A stretch of DNA of 64,000 nucleotides. Origin: JBEKIK01 sp963845975. GTDB taxonomy: Bacteria; Planctomycetota; Planctomycetia; Pirellulales; Thermoguttaceae. Below are positions 44,426 to 54,016 of this stretch, piece by piece (the first letter of the stretch is position 1; every line of letters begins with the position of its first letter). Location: the NCBI GenBank assembly GCA_963845975.1, contig CAWJUD010000002.1:1674001-1738000 (forward strand), written 5' to 3'. The notes under the pieces were generated by a model. It searched no databases and was not told where the DNA came from. It worked only from the letters and a program-made list of their open reading frames with translations. The position numbers were made by a program, and so were the translations under genes.

Positions 44426-44640
44426 AAGCACTGCTTGTTCCAAGCAGTGGCACACCAGAATCAATCCAGCCCGTCGAGATGGGGCAGCCGCGCGACATCG
44501 AAGTGGAAAGCGTTTATCAATGTCGCCCTTTCAGGGCTTGATCCGTCGCTTTGACCCGTACCAGGGACTCACGTCCCTGGCTACACGACTAAGCCCCTCC
44601 GGGGCAATAGACAAAGACTTAGCCCTTACGAGGCAATAAG
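44426..44640. repeat. cluster of palindromic repeats (family C and others)
   Basis: In order: gcaagcactgcttgttccaa + gcagtggcacac (family C; also at 62590-62646), the right direct copy agtggcacaccagaatcaat...cccgtcgag (44446-44479), gccctttcagggc, ccagggactcacgtccctgg, and gcccctccggggc. All are short hairpins. They fill the gap between the toxin gene and the convergent gene at 44692. Confidence 0.75.
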
Positions 44641-44691
44641 CAGATTCGTTAAGCAAAACTCAGATTATTAGATTCCCGTCTCGTTATTATA

Positions 44692-44946
44692 TTAATTACC
44701 CGCCACGCGTTTTGGAATTGTGAAGGAATACAGGCATACTACTGCGCCGGTGGACATCAGGCTCCAGGGAGCCCAGGGTGGGGGGGTGATTTGTTTTTGT
44801 GGCCCGATAGCGGGTGTTGTTTCAAAGACAGAGGTAGATGCCGGTATTTCATCGCGGATTTTTAGGGTAAATTGGGCGACACCCAGGCATTGAACGCCTA
44901 AAATAATCAAAAACGCGCCCGTCGCTAAAAATAATGCCCGCCACAT
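44692..44946 (-). CDS. small two-span membrane protein
   Basis: From the ATG at 44946 the product has 84 residues: MWRALFLATGAFLIILGVQC at the N-terminus is a membrane helix, followed by a short extracytoplasmic stretch, PPPWAPWSLMSTGAVVCLYS as a second helix, and a short basic tail. I know this MWRALFLA...ILGVQCL pattern from planctomycete genomes without function. The frame remains open upstream to 45054, but the family start is the chosen one. Confidence 0.72.
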   Translation of the reverse strand: MWRALFLATGAFLIILGVQCLGVAQFTLKIRDEIPASTSVFETTPAIGPQKQITPPPWAPWSLMSTGAVVCLYSFTIPKRVAGN

Positions 44947-45427
44947 AGTGGAATCCTCCGGGAAAACAAGACGATAGCCTTTATTCCAGATCGACGACAG
45001 GAGCATTGCGCCTGAAGTTCCGGTCGTCCAAGGTGCGGAAAGCAGCGAAATCAAATGACTGCCGTAACAGTTTTATTGGATGGAAAGCTTTCCAACCATG
45101 ATAAACGTGATGAATTTAGGGCGGATATCGAAATGACAAGAAGAGGAAACTGGGAATTCTAGCAAATCGGCTCTTAATTTAAGGGTCTTTACAGACCGAT
45201 GCTACCCATAGGTGGAAATCTTTGGTTTTTCACATGTTGTTTGCCATGATTAGTTTTTCTATAATGTTATGGAGGAGTGATATCCGGTAAGATCGAAAAA
45301 AACAAATTTTATATAACGTAGACGGCTAAGCGTTGCATCGGTAACAATCTTATGAACGGGCGTTTTATTGGGGAAAAAGCTGTTGGAGCGCTGAGCCGTA
45401 AGGGTTTAATTCAGGATCACTTCTAGA
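44947..45427. other. 481-base gap without a supported gene
   Basis: Divergent space between the small membrane protein and the sensor gene at 45428. No hairpin, repeat or coding signal stands out. Confidence 0.4.
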
Positions 45428-47151
45428 TTGACAACTAAGCCTAAAATACTACTGATTTGCGACTCCCGCGAGAATTTCGAGCATTTTCTCGCCGATGCGG
45501 CTAGTACGCATGAGATTTTGGCGGTCCAAAATCCCATGCGAGTTCTTGTCTATCTGAGGCGGGAAAATATTGACGGCGTATACGTGGCGGCGGAAATATT
45601 TGCAGCAGGCCTTTGAGATCGGCAAATTATTGCAAAACGACCAGATTCTGGAAGGCATGCCGGACGGGGTAATGCTGCTGGATAGCGATAACACCATCAT
45701 CTGGAGCAACAACCGCCTGAAAGAATGGGCTCATCGCGACAGCGTGGTTGGTGAAAACTTTTATTCAGTGCTGGGAAGTCCGGAGATACTCGGGCCGGAT
45801 TTCTGTCCTTTCCATACGGCCCTTGCCACGGGGCAGGCGACCGGTTCCACACTCCGCAGCGGCGAGAACCGCTATTATCACATGCATGCCGTGCCCTTGG
45901 GCGAAGCGGCGGGGCCGGCCCGGCATTTAATCGTTACGATCCGCGAAGTCACACACGAAATCCACCAGCAACAGAAGCTGGCCGCCATACATCAAGCGGG
46001 CATGGAACTGGCCGATCTCACGCCCGACGAACTGTTCCAAATGGCCGTCGCCGACCGGGTGGAACTGTTGAAATCGAACATCCTGCATTTTACCCGCGAT
46101 TTATTGCATTTCGACGTGGTTGAAATTCGCCTCTTGGATCCCAAAACGAATCGCCTCGAGCCGTTGCTTGCGGTGGGAATGGAGCCTGAAGCCGCGGCTC
46201 GCGTGCTTTACGCCTTGCCGCAAAACAACGGGGTAACGGGATTCGTGGCGGCCACGGGCAAGAGTTATCTTTGCGAAGACACCACCGAAGACCCGCTTTA
46301 TCTTCCGGGGCGTCCGCGACGCGAAAAGTTCGCTTACCGTGCCGCTGGTCTTGCACGACGAGGTGATCGGCACGTTCAATGTGGAGAGCCCGCAGGCCCG
46401 GGCCTTTACGGAGAGCGATCTTCAATTTCTGGAAATTTTCAGCCGCGACGTAGCGGTGGCCCTGAACACCCTGGAACTCCTGGCGGCGGAAAAATTCGGC
46501 GCGGCGGCCGAAAGCATCGAGGCCATCCACAGCGCGGTAGCGCTTCCCGTCGATGAAATTCTCAACGACGCGGTGAACGTCATGGAACGTTACATCGGCC
46601 ACGAGCCGGAAGTGGTGGAGCGTTTGCAGCGGATTTTGCGCAACGCCCGCGACATCAAGCAAGTGATTCAAAAAATAGGACAAAAAATGGCCCCGGCACA
46701 GGCGCATCCCCAAGTAACGGAGACCGAACAACGTGTGCTGTTGCACGGCCGGCGGATTTTAGTGATCGATGCCGACGAAAACACCCGCACCGCCGCGCAT
46801 AACCTGCTGGAACGCTATGGCTGCGTGGTCGAAACCGCCCACGACGGCGCCGAGGCGCTGAGCATGGTCCGCATGATGATCGACGGCGAATACGCCGTGA
46901 TTATCAGCGACATCCATCTGCCGGACATTAACGGTTACGACTTCATGCTCAAACTCAAGGAAATGATGGATCCGGTGCCGTTGATTTTGATGACGGGCTT
47001 TGGCTATGATCCTGAGCATTCCATCGTCAAAGCCCGGCAGGCCGGCCTGAAGGCCGTGCTCTACAAACCCTTCCGCTTGGATCAACTCCTGAGCAACGTG
47101 GAATTGATCATCAAAACTCCCGATCCCGTCAAGCAAGCCTGCGATGGATAG
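45428..47151 (+). CDS. PAS-GAF-receiver signalling protein, two frameshifts
   Basis: Three frames join into one protein. The first (TTG at 45428) has KILLICDSRENFEHFLADAA, a degenerate receiver-like start. The second contains a PAS domain (ILEGMPDGVMLLDSDNTIIW) and the start of a GAF domain (LLHFDVVEIRLLDPKTNRLE, GVTGFVAATGKSYLCED). The third completes the GAF (TVPLVLHDEVIGTFNVESPQ) and ends with a receiver (ILVIDADENTRTAAHNLLER, ISDIHLPDINGYDFMLKLKE, YKPFRLDQLL). The breaks are near 45597 and 46308, each one extra base in a short A or G run. There is no kinase domain, so it is a signal integrator or phospho-acceptor hub; partner unknown. Confidence 0.82.
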
Positions 47152-47160
47152 CGACAACCC

Positions 47161-48357
47161 ATGCAGTTTGCCCTATTCTTATTAACCATCTTGGGTCACG
47201 TCTTTCTGTGGATTGGAATGATGAATCGGCTGCACGCCACGGCTACTCCGCGGCGGCTGATGTTTGCATTATCGCTTATCTATTCAGCCTTCATCGGACT
47301 TGCTCCTGTGATCGCCGTATGGTGGTGGTTTGCGGGCGGAAAGGATATTCCGAGACAAATCAATTGGCAAACGATCCTGCAACCCGGCTGGTTGGCGGTT
47401 TTTATTTACGTCATGTTCTGCTGGCTGGCGGGAGCCGCGACATTCGTACGATGGATATGTTATCGATGTTTACGTCGTTCGCCGAAATTAGTCCGCTTTC
47501 AACGTCAGCGGCGCACGGCCATTGCTCCCAAAGCGGCGGCCACGTCGGCCGAAGAACACGCCCATCACATGGCAGTGCATCTTCCGGGCAATGAAACTCT
47601 CCGGCTCGATCTGAGCGAAATTGCTTTCGAGGTGCCCCGGCTTCCCAGGCCCTTGGACGGCTTGGCTATCGTGCACATGTCCGATCTGCATTTTACCGGC
47701 ATGGTGGGCAAGGCATATTTTCGCGAGGTGGTTCGCACAAGCAATGAATTAAAGCCCGACCTGGTGGCTATCACCGGCGATTTGGTGGATAAAACCGAGT
47801 GCATAAGCTGGATACCCGAGACCCTTGGGCAATTAACCGCCCGTTACGGGGTCTACGTTATTTTGGGCAATCACGATCTGCGCGTGGATGAAATTCGACT
47901 CCGCAAAACCGTAGCCAAAAGCGGCCTGATCGACTTGGGCGGGCGTTGGCTGAAGATCGATATCCGCGGCGAGACGGTAATCGTGGCGGGGAATGAGTTG
48001 CCCTGGCACCTGCCGGCCGCCGACCTGGAAAATTGCCCGCCGCGCTCGCCCGACGGCGGTCAATTACGGATCGTTCTCTCACACAGTCCGGATCAACTCG
48101 ATTGGGCCCGAGCCTACGATGTCGATCTTATGCTTAGCGGGCATACGCACGGGGGCCAAATCCGCATTCCACCGATTGGCCCGATCTTTTCGCCCAGCGC
48201 CTCAGGAGTGAAATACGATCACGGCCTTTTTCACGCCCCGCCCACTATTTTCCACGTGACCTGCGGCATCTCGGGCAAGCAACCTCTGCGCTGGAACTGT
48301 CCCCCGGAAATCGCCTTATTGACGCTGCATGTCCCGCAAGAAAATCGCCGCCCATAA
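47161..48357 (+). CDS. membrane-anchored metallophosphoesterase
   Basis: The 398-residue protein has an N-terminal region with three membrane helices (about 5-22, 32-55, 76-100) and a calcineurin-like phosphoesterase domain: HMSDLHFTG, TGDLVDKTE, LGNHDLRVDE, LSHSPDQLDW and SGHTHGGQIRIPP supply the two-metal site residues. This layout matches YaeI/YkuE-type phosphodiesterases, which can act on lipid substrates. It starts 9 bases after the signalling gene, so the two are probably co-transcribed. Confidence 0.93.
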   Translation: MQFALFLLTILGHVFLWIGMMNRLHATATPRRLMFALSLIYSAFIGLAPVIAVWWWFAGGKDIPRQINWQTILQPGWLAVFIYVMFCWLAGAATFVRWICYRCLRRSPKLVRFQRQRRTAIAPKAAATSAEEHAHHMAVHLPGNETLRLDLSEIAFEVPRLPRPLDGLAIVHMSDLHFTGMVGKAYFREVVRTSNELKPDLVAITGDLVDKTECISWIPETLGQLTARYGVYVILGNHDLRVDEIRLRKTVAKSGLIDLGGRWLKIDIRGETVIVAGNELPWHLPAADLENCPPRSPDGGQLRIVLSHSPDQLDWARAYDVDLMLSGHTHGGQIRIPPIGPIFSPSASGVKYDHGLFHAPPTIFHVTCGISGKQPLRWNCPPEIALLTLHVPQENRRP

Positions 48358-48417
48358 CCTGGCTGGCTGTTTAGAGCGGATTATTCATAGCCATTGATTT
48401 CCAGCCCAAAATGCGGA

Positions 48418-48506
48418 ACACTAGCCCGAAGCGCGAGTGAGGGATTATAAATGGATTGCCCTCGCTTGCGCTTCGGGCTTGTGTAAATTTACGAATAATT
48501 CGGGTT
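48418..48506. repeat. dispersed palindrome, family A, copy 5
   Basis: Left arm ctagcccgaagcgcgagtga + ggg and right arm ccctcgcttgcgcttcgggc + ttgtgtaaatttacgaataa + ttcggg. It fills the gap between the convergent phosphoesterase and beta-barrel genes; the last bases overlap the stop region of the latter. Confidence 0.85.
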
Positions 48507-49581
48507 AGTACATCAGCCCGCCGCGCAAAAGGACTGTATCTTCGGGCCTGAAATCGGGCATGTCGCTATTGAAGCGGATGCGGCGGTTGAAGACAAAACC
48601 TATTTCCACGCTTGCGCTCAGCCCGCCGCGGATTTTGCGCTGCATGCCCAAGATCAATCGATCGTCGCTCAAGACGACGAGGTCATTGCTGCCGTCGCTA
48701 TGAGCGATGGCCCAGGCGTCATTGGCGAATTCGCCCGCGATATAGACCCATGTTTCCGCCTCTTTGTCAAGGTTATCAAAACAATGGATGCGCCTGGAGA
48801 TTTTGGGAGTGGGGAAGATAAGGTCGAATATCAGCTCCTCGTTTGGCTTCCAGATTATGCCGCCGATGGGAATCAGGTTGTCGTCGGGCAGATCGAGATA
48901 TGCCGCGCCGAGCACGAATTTCGTGGCGGGATTAAAAGTCCAAGCCACGGCCCCGTGGCCGGTCAGGCGAAAGGCATCGTTTGCGCCTTGATTGAAGTCG
49001 CTGAAAACGCCCGGGGTAACGGCCAAATCCAGCCCCCATTGCGGCGTCACCTGCGAGAGCCAGCGGAATTGCATGTAGGTTTCGAACAGCCGCGGCGGCA
49101 GATCGACGTTGGCGGGGCCTTGGAGATAATGAACCGTAAAACCCGGCGTAATCACCAGCGGCGAATCGCGGGTCGGACAAGGCAAGGCCAAAATGAGCTT
49201 TGATTCCAGATCGTTTTGGCCGAAAGAGCGGCTGTCGGCGCCGCCCGCCAGCCAGGTGCCGTTGAAGATCAGCTTTTGGAACATGCCCGGACGCACGTCG
49301 CTGGGCGGCTGGGCCGGCACGTCCGCGGCGGTCCCGCCGGGCGCTTGCAGTATCTCGGCCGACGAATCGGGATGCGAGACCAATTGTCCCGGATATTTTT
49401 CTTGCTCGGGAATCACTTCCGGCAAACGCACCACCTGGGCGGCAAGCGGTACGGAGCTAATGGAAAGCAATATAAGGAGTAACAAGATTGCAAATTGCAA
49501 ATTGTTGAAAATAGATAGTGTGCAGCGGGCGGTGAGCAGCGGGCAGTGCGAATCCGCAATCGTTTTTGTTTGTTTATTCAT
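48505..49581 (-). CDS. outer-membrane beta-barrel-like protein (possibly DUF6268)
   Basis: The frame from the ATG at 49581 gives 358 residues. An export signal lies around residues 25-48 (LLLLILLSISSVPLAAQ). After a Pro-rich linker the mature part reads as alternating strands: LIFNGTWLAGGADSRSFGQN, LVITPGFTVHYLQGPANVDL, WGLDLAVTPGVFSDFNQGAN and VLLRGGLMY at the C-terminus. The downstream gene (49633) is a clear paralogue. The first 24 residues are encoded by short-period text and may not be translated; an internal TTG start is possible. The family name is from memory. Confidence 0.7.
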   Translation of the reverse strand: MNKQTKTIADSHCPLLTARCTLSIFNNLQFAILLLLILLSISSVPLAAQVVRLPEVIPEQEKYPGQLVSHPDSSAEILQAPGGTAADVPAQPPSDVRPGMFQKLIFNGTWLAGGADSRSFGQNDLESKLILALPCPTRDSPLVITPGFTVHYLQGPANVDLPPRLFETYMQFRWLSQVTPQWGLDLAVTPGVFSDFNQGANDAFRLTGHGAVAWTFNPATKFVLGAAYLDLPDDNLIPIGGIIWKPNEELIFDLIFPTPKISRRIHCFDNLDKEAETWVYIAGEFANDAWAIAHSDGSNDLVVLSDDRLILGMQRKIRGGLSASVEIGFVFNRRIRFNSDMPDFRPEDTVLLRGGLMY

Positions 49582-49632
49582 AATTCCGCATTCGGCATTC
49601 ACCCTCGCCACAAGCCCCTAACTCCTCATCCT

Positions 49633-51081
49633 TCATCCTTTAATAAGCCAGCCCAGCGCGGAGAAAGACTGTGTTGTTTGGAAAATAGGTTGGGGGATCA
49701 AGGTCGCGATAGACAAGTTCGCGCGAGAAGCGCCGCCCACCTCGAACAGGCCGGTGAAGTTGCGATACGTTTTGAATTCTAAACCCACGGCTATGCGTAT
49801 ATCGTTGTAATCGAAGTCGTCGTAATGTGTAACAGGATCACGCCGGGTGATGTGCCAAGCTCCGCCGCCGTAATCGCCGGTGAAATATAACCACCATTCC
49901 GCGGTGCCGTAGTTGATCAGACGCCTGCCGATCTTGGGATTGGGGAAAAGGATGTTGAAATACCAGTCGGGATTGGGCGTCCAGACAACGCCGCCGGATG
50001 GAAGAAGCTTAATGCGATTGCGGTCGAGATACATTACGCCAGCCTTAACCTTGAGATTCGGCGAGAGCGACACAACGCCAAGACCCGCACCGGTAAAACG
50101 CAAACTGTCGGTAGTAATTTTTCTCACAAAATCGTCGTATAAACCGATGCGGAAGGACAATTCGCCGCCCAGCCAAGTGAAAAGTTGGGGATTCCAGGCG
50201 GTATCCAAGTAGGCGTCATAAGTTCGCGGCGGCAATTCGGCCGGGTCCGGACCGACCGACACCGGCCCCTCCCAATAATGCACGGCAAATCCCGGGGTAA
50301 TTAAAAGCGGCGTTTCGGCATTGCGAAGGAAAGGGATGGCAAACTTGGCATTAAGCTCGATGTCATTGATGCCCAGCTCTTGCACTCCATGACCGGCAAA
50401 CCAGTGATAATCCAAGCGTATTTCCTGCAAGGCCTTGGTCATGGCCATGGCCGGAACGGCAGGCTGACCATATTGAAAATAGGGATCTTGCTGCAACAAA
50501 GGCGTGGGAGTGGAACTTGGACAAGGCGTGGCATAGGGATCCCAGGTTCCCGGCGGCTGAACGCCCCCGCCGATGACACCTGGTGCGGCCGCGCTTCCAG
50601 GAGGCGGCAGCAAGGGCGGGGTCGCGGGGGGAGTATAACCGTAGCCGCCCGGCGGAACGTACGCTGGGGCCGGCTGAGTATATGCGGGGGCTGATTGACC
50701 ATATCCAGATCCTGGCGCGGGCTGAACGTATCCCGGCGCTTGCTGTGGATATCCTTGTGCCGGCTGAGGATAACTCGGCGTCGGCTGTCCATAAGCGGGC
50801 AAAGGCTGCGAATAGCCCGGTGCCTGCTGGGCATAGGCGTTTTGCGGCTGATAAGTAGAATTGGGGGAGGAATATGTAGACGAAGGAGGATATGTTGCCG
50901 TGGGCGATTGATAGGCCGTTGTCGATGGGGGTGTGAGCAAGTTTGGGCTGGTATTGGCCGTGCCTGTACCCGGCGGCGATATTGTAGTAGGGAATTGAAT
51001 ACGCTGAGCCGTTGCGGGCGCGGCGCATATAAGCACCAGCAATATCAACAGAAATGACGGAAATCGGACAATAAGGGACAC
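49633..51081 (-). CDS. outer-membrane beta-barrel-like protein with Pro/Gln/Tyr-rich repeats
   Basis: The 482-residue protein has a signal peptide (about 1-25, LLILLVLICAAPATA). A low-complexity region (about 50-175) is made of repeated Q-x-x-P-x-Y units such as APGYSQPLPAYGQPTPSYPQ. The C-terminal barrel-like part is shared with the gene at 48505: IRLDYHWFAGHGVQELGIND, LLITPGFAVHYWEGP, GVVWTPNPDWYFNILFPNPK. The repeats may span the periplasm or bind peptidoglycan; this is inference. The two genes lie 51 bases apart in tandem. Confidence 0.75.
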   Translation of the reverse strand: MSLIVRFPSFLLILLVLICAAPATAQRIQFPTTISPPGTGTANTSPNLLTPPSTTAYQSPTATYPPSSTYSSPNSTYQPQNAYAQQAPGYSQPLPAYGQPTPSYPQPAQGYPQQAPGYVQPAPGSGYGQSAPAYTQPAPAYVPPGGYGYTPPATPPLLPPPGSAAAPGVIGGGVQPPGTWDPYATPCPSSTPTPLLQQDPYFQYGQPAVPAMAMTKALQEIRLDYHWFAGHGVQELGINDIELNAKFAIPFLRNAETPLLITPGFAVHYWEGPVSVGPDPAELPPRTYDAYLDTAWNPQLFTWLGGELSFRIGLYDDFVRKITTDSLRFTGAGLGVVSLSPNLKVKAGVMYLDRNRIKLLPSGGVVWTPNPDWYFNILFPNPKIGRRLINYGTAEWWLYFTGDYGGGAWHITRRDPVTHYDDFDYNDIRIAVGLEFKTYRNFTGLFEVGGASRANLSIATLIPQPIFQTTQSFSALGWLIKG

Positions 51082-51417
51082 AATCTTACTCCCGCATTTT
51101 GGGCGTTTTGTCCCGATTTACAAAGAGAAAAGATGGAATCGCATCGCACAGGGCTCAGGCATTTTTTGCAGGGAAAAGACCTGATACAATTAGGGACGTT
51201 TTCAATACCAAACCCGGATGGAGGGGTCAAGAGCAATTATCGTGTCATTCCGGAACCATATATTGCCCAAAATGCCCCATTTGCCGCATTGAGTATAATA
51301 TGGTTGGTGGTAGTCTGTAAAAAGATAAACGAATGTATCTTGACGTGCGTTTTGATGAATTTCACTCTATAAGTAAGATCAGCAGGAGATTTTAGGTGAT
51401 TTAAGGCCCGGAAAATT
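51082..51417. other. 336-base gap without a supported gene
   Basis: Upstream region shared by the divergent barrel-protein gene and yacG. No strong hairpin, repeat or RNA gene is visible. Confidence 0.4.
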
Positions 51418-51597
51418 ATGCCTAATCTTCGTTGCCCAATCTGTGAAAGGACATTCGATTCCAGCCAAAGCACCGCACTTCCGTTTTGCAGCGAGCGATG
51501 CCGGCTGATTGACTTAGGCCGATGGCTCGACGAGCGGTACGGGTTGGAACACGAACCGCCTGAAAAAACAGATAAACCAAATCCGGAAGATATTTGA
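51418..51597 (+). CDS. yacG: DNA gyrase inhibitor-like zinc protein YacG
   Basis: A 59-residue frame reads MPNLRCPICERTFDSSQSTA + LPFCSERCRLIDLGRWLDER, with the four zinc-binding cysteines in CPIC and CSERC and the conserved LIDLGRWLDERY helix. This is the YacG/DUF329 family, which binds zinc and can inhibit DNA gyrase in E. coli. The gene stands alone. The ribosome-binding site is weak, so the start is less certain than the identity. Confidence 0.9.
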   Translation: MPNLRCPICERTFDSSQSTALPFCSERCRLIDLGRWLDERYGLEHEPPEKTDKPNPEDI

Positions 51598-51681
51598 CTA
51601 CATGCTTGCGTAACCCATGAGGTTCCGTATAATGCCCAGTTAATAGGTATTCCTGGACACCGATAGAGGAGGAATTTTGCC

Positions 51682-53040
51682 ATGTTGGAACGAAACGGCG
51701 GTATCATACGGGCAGTGGCCTGGTCGGATATCTGTCCCTGGCTGTGCATTTTTCGGACATTTCGGTTGGCGATTGGTTTTCGCGCCCTGGTAATGGGTGC
51801 AGTGGCCGTCTTTATCACCGTGATCGGCTGGAGTTTTTTGGGAGGGATATTTTCCGTAACGGAAAACGCACCGGCATCGACAGCCTGGCTGAAGCCCTAT
51901 GCCGAATCGTCTTTGGAAAAGATTATCGCGATTGTACCCGATAAACCGGCCGTCTTAACCGCAACGCAAATTACGGGCGTGGCGCATTCGTTAAGCCCGG
52001 AGATACAGGCTGGCTCAACCATAAATATAAAGGGCGTGGGGCCGTCGTTAAGCCCGGAGATGCCAGTCGGCAACCCGATATCTTATACCTTCAATTATTT
52101 GAATCAACCCTTGCGTGAAGGACTTACTAAAGAGGTCCATACGAAAAGCGTAATCTGTTTGATATTTTGCGGGTTGTGGTCGTTGGCGGTATGGGCGTTT
52201 TTCGGTGCGGCGATTTGCCGCATTGCCTCGGTGCAATTGGCCACAAGCGAGCGTATCAGTTGGAGCTCCGCTTTACGACACGCCTGTACGAAATATATAG
52301 CCTATTTTTCCGCGCCGCTAATTCCCCTTGTAGGCGTGGCACTGACGGCGTTACCGGTTTTGGCGATCGGTTTCATCATGTACCTTTACCTTGGCGGCTT
52401 AGGAGTATTTTTGGCGGCGCTCAGCTGGCCTTTGATGTTGATCGCCGGATTAGTGATGACGCTTTTGCTCTTGGGGCTATTCTTCGGCTGGCCATTGATG
52501 TGGGCAACGATCAGCACTGAAGGGACCGATAGTTTCGACGCCCTGAGCCGTTCTTACGCCTACGTTTTCCAACGGCCATTGCATTATCTATTTTATGCAA
52601 TTGTGGCGGCCATTTTGGGATGGCTGGGATGGTTTTTGGTGCATAACTTCGCTTCCGGCATTATCTGGATGACTTACTGGGCGGCAAGTTGGGGCGCTAA
52701 AGATGAGCTGGTCGGCAAAGTCATGTCGGGCGGGGAGCTCCCAGGCATGGGAAACGCCGGAGTATGGCTGATTCATTTTTGCACGGGCTGTGTGAAACTG
52801 TTGGCCGTGGGATATCTTTTCTCCTTTTTTTGGACGGCTTCAGTGTCGATTTACTTCTTGTTACGCCGCACGGTGGACGCCACGGAAATGGATGAAGTGT
52901 TCCTCGAGGCCGATGAAGGAGAGAAAACCTTTGCCCTGCCTAAAATCGCAACAGACGAGCACGGGGCGCCGGTTGTTTCGGAAGCAAGTCCCGCGGTTAA
53001 GCCTGACATAAAACCGCCGACAAATAACCTCTCGGAATGA
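51682..53040 (+). CDS. polytopic membrane protein of unknown function
   Basis: The ATG at 51682 follows gaggaggaattttgcc. The 452-residue protein has about six membrane helices: near the N-terminus (about 30-55), 157-178, 205-235, 240-275, 304-325 and 370-395. A polar loop at about 60-150 contains a short internal repeat (SLSPEIQAGSTINIKGVGPS; SLSPEMPVGNPISY). The C-terminal cytoplasmic tail is Pro/Glu-rich. I know similar proteins only as planctomycete hypotheticals. No transport motif recognised. Confidence 0.75.
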   Translation: MLERNGGIIRAVAWSDICPWLCIFRTFRLAIGFRALVMGAVAVFITVIGWSFLGGIFSVTENAPASTAWLKPYAESSLEKIIAIVPDKPAVLTATQITGVAHSLSPEIQAGSTINIKGVGPSLSPEMPVGNPISYTFNYLNQPLREGLTKEVHTKSVICLIFCGLWSLAVWAFFGAAICRIASVQLATSERISWSSALRHACTKYIAYFSAPLIPLVGVALTALPVLAIGFIMYLYLGGLGVFLAALSWPLMLIAGLVMTLLLLGLFFGWPLMWATISTEGTDSFDALSRSYAYVFQRPLHYLFYAIVAAILGWLGWFLVHNFASGIIWMTYWAASWGAKDELVGKVMSGGELPGMGNAGVWLIHFCTGCVKLLAVGYLFSFFWTASVSIYFLLRRTVDATEMDEVFLEADEGEKTFALPKIATDEHGAPVVSEASPAVKPDIKPPTNNLSE

Positions 53041-53061
53041 TTCAACGCCGATATTTGACGC

Positions 53062-53410
53062 TTACACCGCGCCGGGGCCGCGTGCGCCGTCTATGATTTG
53101 TATTGCCTGATCGGCGGGTACAACGAAGATTTTGCCGTCGCCGATGTTGCCCTCCGGACCGGTTCGAGCAACGTTTGATAATTGTGTTGACGGTCCGCTC
53201 CAAGAAATCGTCGTTGACGATAATTTCCAGCACCACCTTGCGCAAGAGTTGGGTAGTATACTCGTGACCGCGGTACATTTCGGTCCTGCCGCGTTGCCGG
53301 CCGAAACCCTGGGCGTCGGTAATCGTCAACCGCGCCACCTCGATTTTTTCCAAGGCCTCGCGGACCGCGCTGAGTTTGGTGGGCTGGATTATGGCGATGA
53401 CAAGTTTCAC
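53062..53410 (-). CDS. nitrogen regulatory PII protein, frameshifted
   Basis: The frame from the ATG at 53410 encodes MKLVIAIIQPTKLSAVREAL and the T-loop RTEMYRGHEYTTQLLRK with Tyr51, the uridylylation position in proteobacterial PII. After IIK the product moves to another frame, VARTGPEGNIGDGKIFVVPA then DQAIQIIDGARGPGAV and a stop at 53062. One extra C in aaacgtt (about 53170) explains the break. The repaired protein has 115 residues, normal for GlnB/GlnK. No amtB or glnA is adjacent. It is convergent with the membrane protein gene, only 21 bases away. Confidence 0.9.
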
Positions 53411-53450
53411 GATGATTTTCCTTTTTAGGCGGCGCGCTCGGTGCGCCTGC

Positions 53451-53471
53451 CCCGCACACGGCGTGTGCGGG
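53451..53471. repeat. hairpin upstream of the PII gene
   Basis: cccgcacacggcgtgtgcggg forms a near-perfect stem 40 bases before the PII start. It may be a dispersed palindrome or an operator-like site; nothing else supports either. Confidence 0.5.
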
Positions 53472-53646
53472 CTACATTCCGGGATTATATTCCAACTGCT
53501 AAATGAAAAAGAAATATCTTAATCAGCATACATGACCGGGGGGCCTCAGGGAAGGGGGCAAGTATAGTAAAGAGCCGGGGAAATTGCTAGAATACGGTCA
53601 AGCTAATTGATCATCCGCGTTCAGTCTCATTCTATGGAGAAATACT

Positions 53647-53910
53647 ATGGATGATTCGGACATTGTGGAAATCTACTCGGCGGCCAATTCGATTGAGGCA
53701 TATACGATGGCTAATGCATTAAAAGCAGCCGGTATTAAGGCCCGGGTAGTGGGTGATATTTTGGGAACGGCAGCGGGCGGCTTGGCCATCGGCGTGCCTA
53801 TCGCTCCTAGGGTCTGGATACGCAGGGAAGACGAGGCCCGCGCCCGCGAACTGCTAAAACAGTGGAAAGTCGATGCCAGAATACCGTCCGAGCAGAAGCA
53901 ATCTGAATAG
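53647..53910 (+). CDS. DUF2007 putative signal-transducing protein
   Basis: The 87-residue protein begins MDDSDIVEIYSAANSIEAYT and contains MANALKAAGIKARVVGDILG and VWIRREDEARARELLKQW, the order seen in DUF2007. These are small ferredoxin-like folds, structurally related to PII-type proteins, with unproven signalling roles. The ATG follows atggag. The nearness of a PII gene (237 bases) is probably coincidence. Confidence 0.85.
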   Translation: MDDSDIVEIYSAANSIEAYTMANALKAAGIKARVVGDILGTAAGGLAIGVPIAPRVWIRREDEARARELLKQWKVDARIPSEQKQSE

Positions 53911-53966
53911 CAGGACGGATTGTTAGAAATTAGGATTCCCGGCTCATTGAATATAGATTGACAAGC

Positions 53967-53995
53967 ACTTTTCTCATCAGGGAAAGTGAGAAAAG
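53967..53995. terminator. hairpin between convergent DUF2007 and tatA genes
   Basis: A perfect 10-bp stem, acttttctca / tgagaaaagt, with a 9-base loop. The T-run within the stem on either strand may allow termination in both directions; there is no separate long T tract. Confidence 0.6.
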
Positions 53996-54016
53996 TAAAA
54001 AAGCGGCAACTTTGGC

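Noticed and set aside
44426..44640. CRISPR array or tRNA cluster
   Set aside because: The hairpins differ from each other, spacing is irregular, and there is no acceptor stem or T-loop pattern.
53062..53910. Functional link of PII and DUF2007
   Set aside because: The genes are divergent with a 236-base gap and no shared regulatory motif that I can identify.
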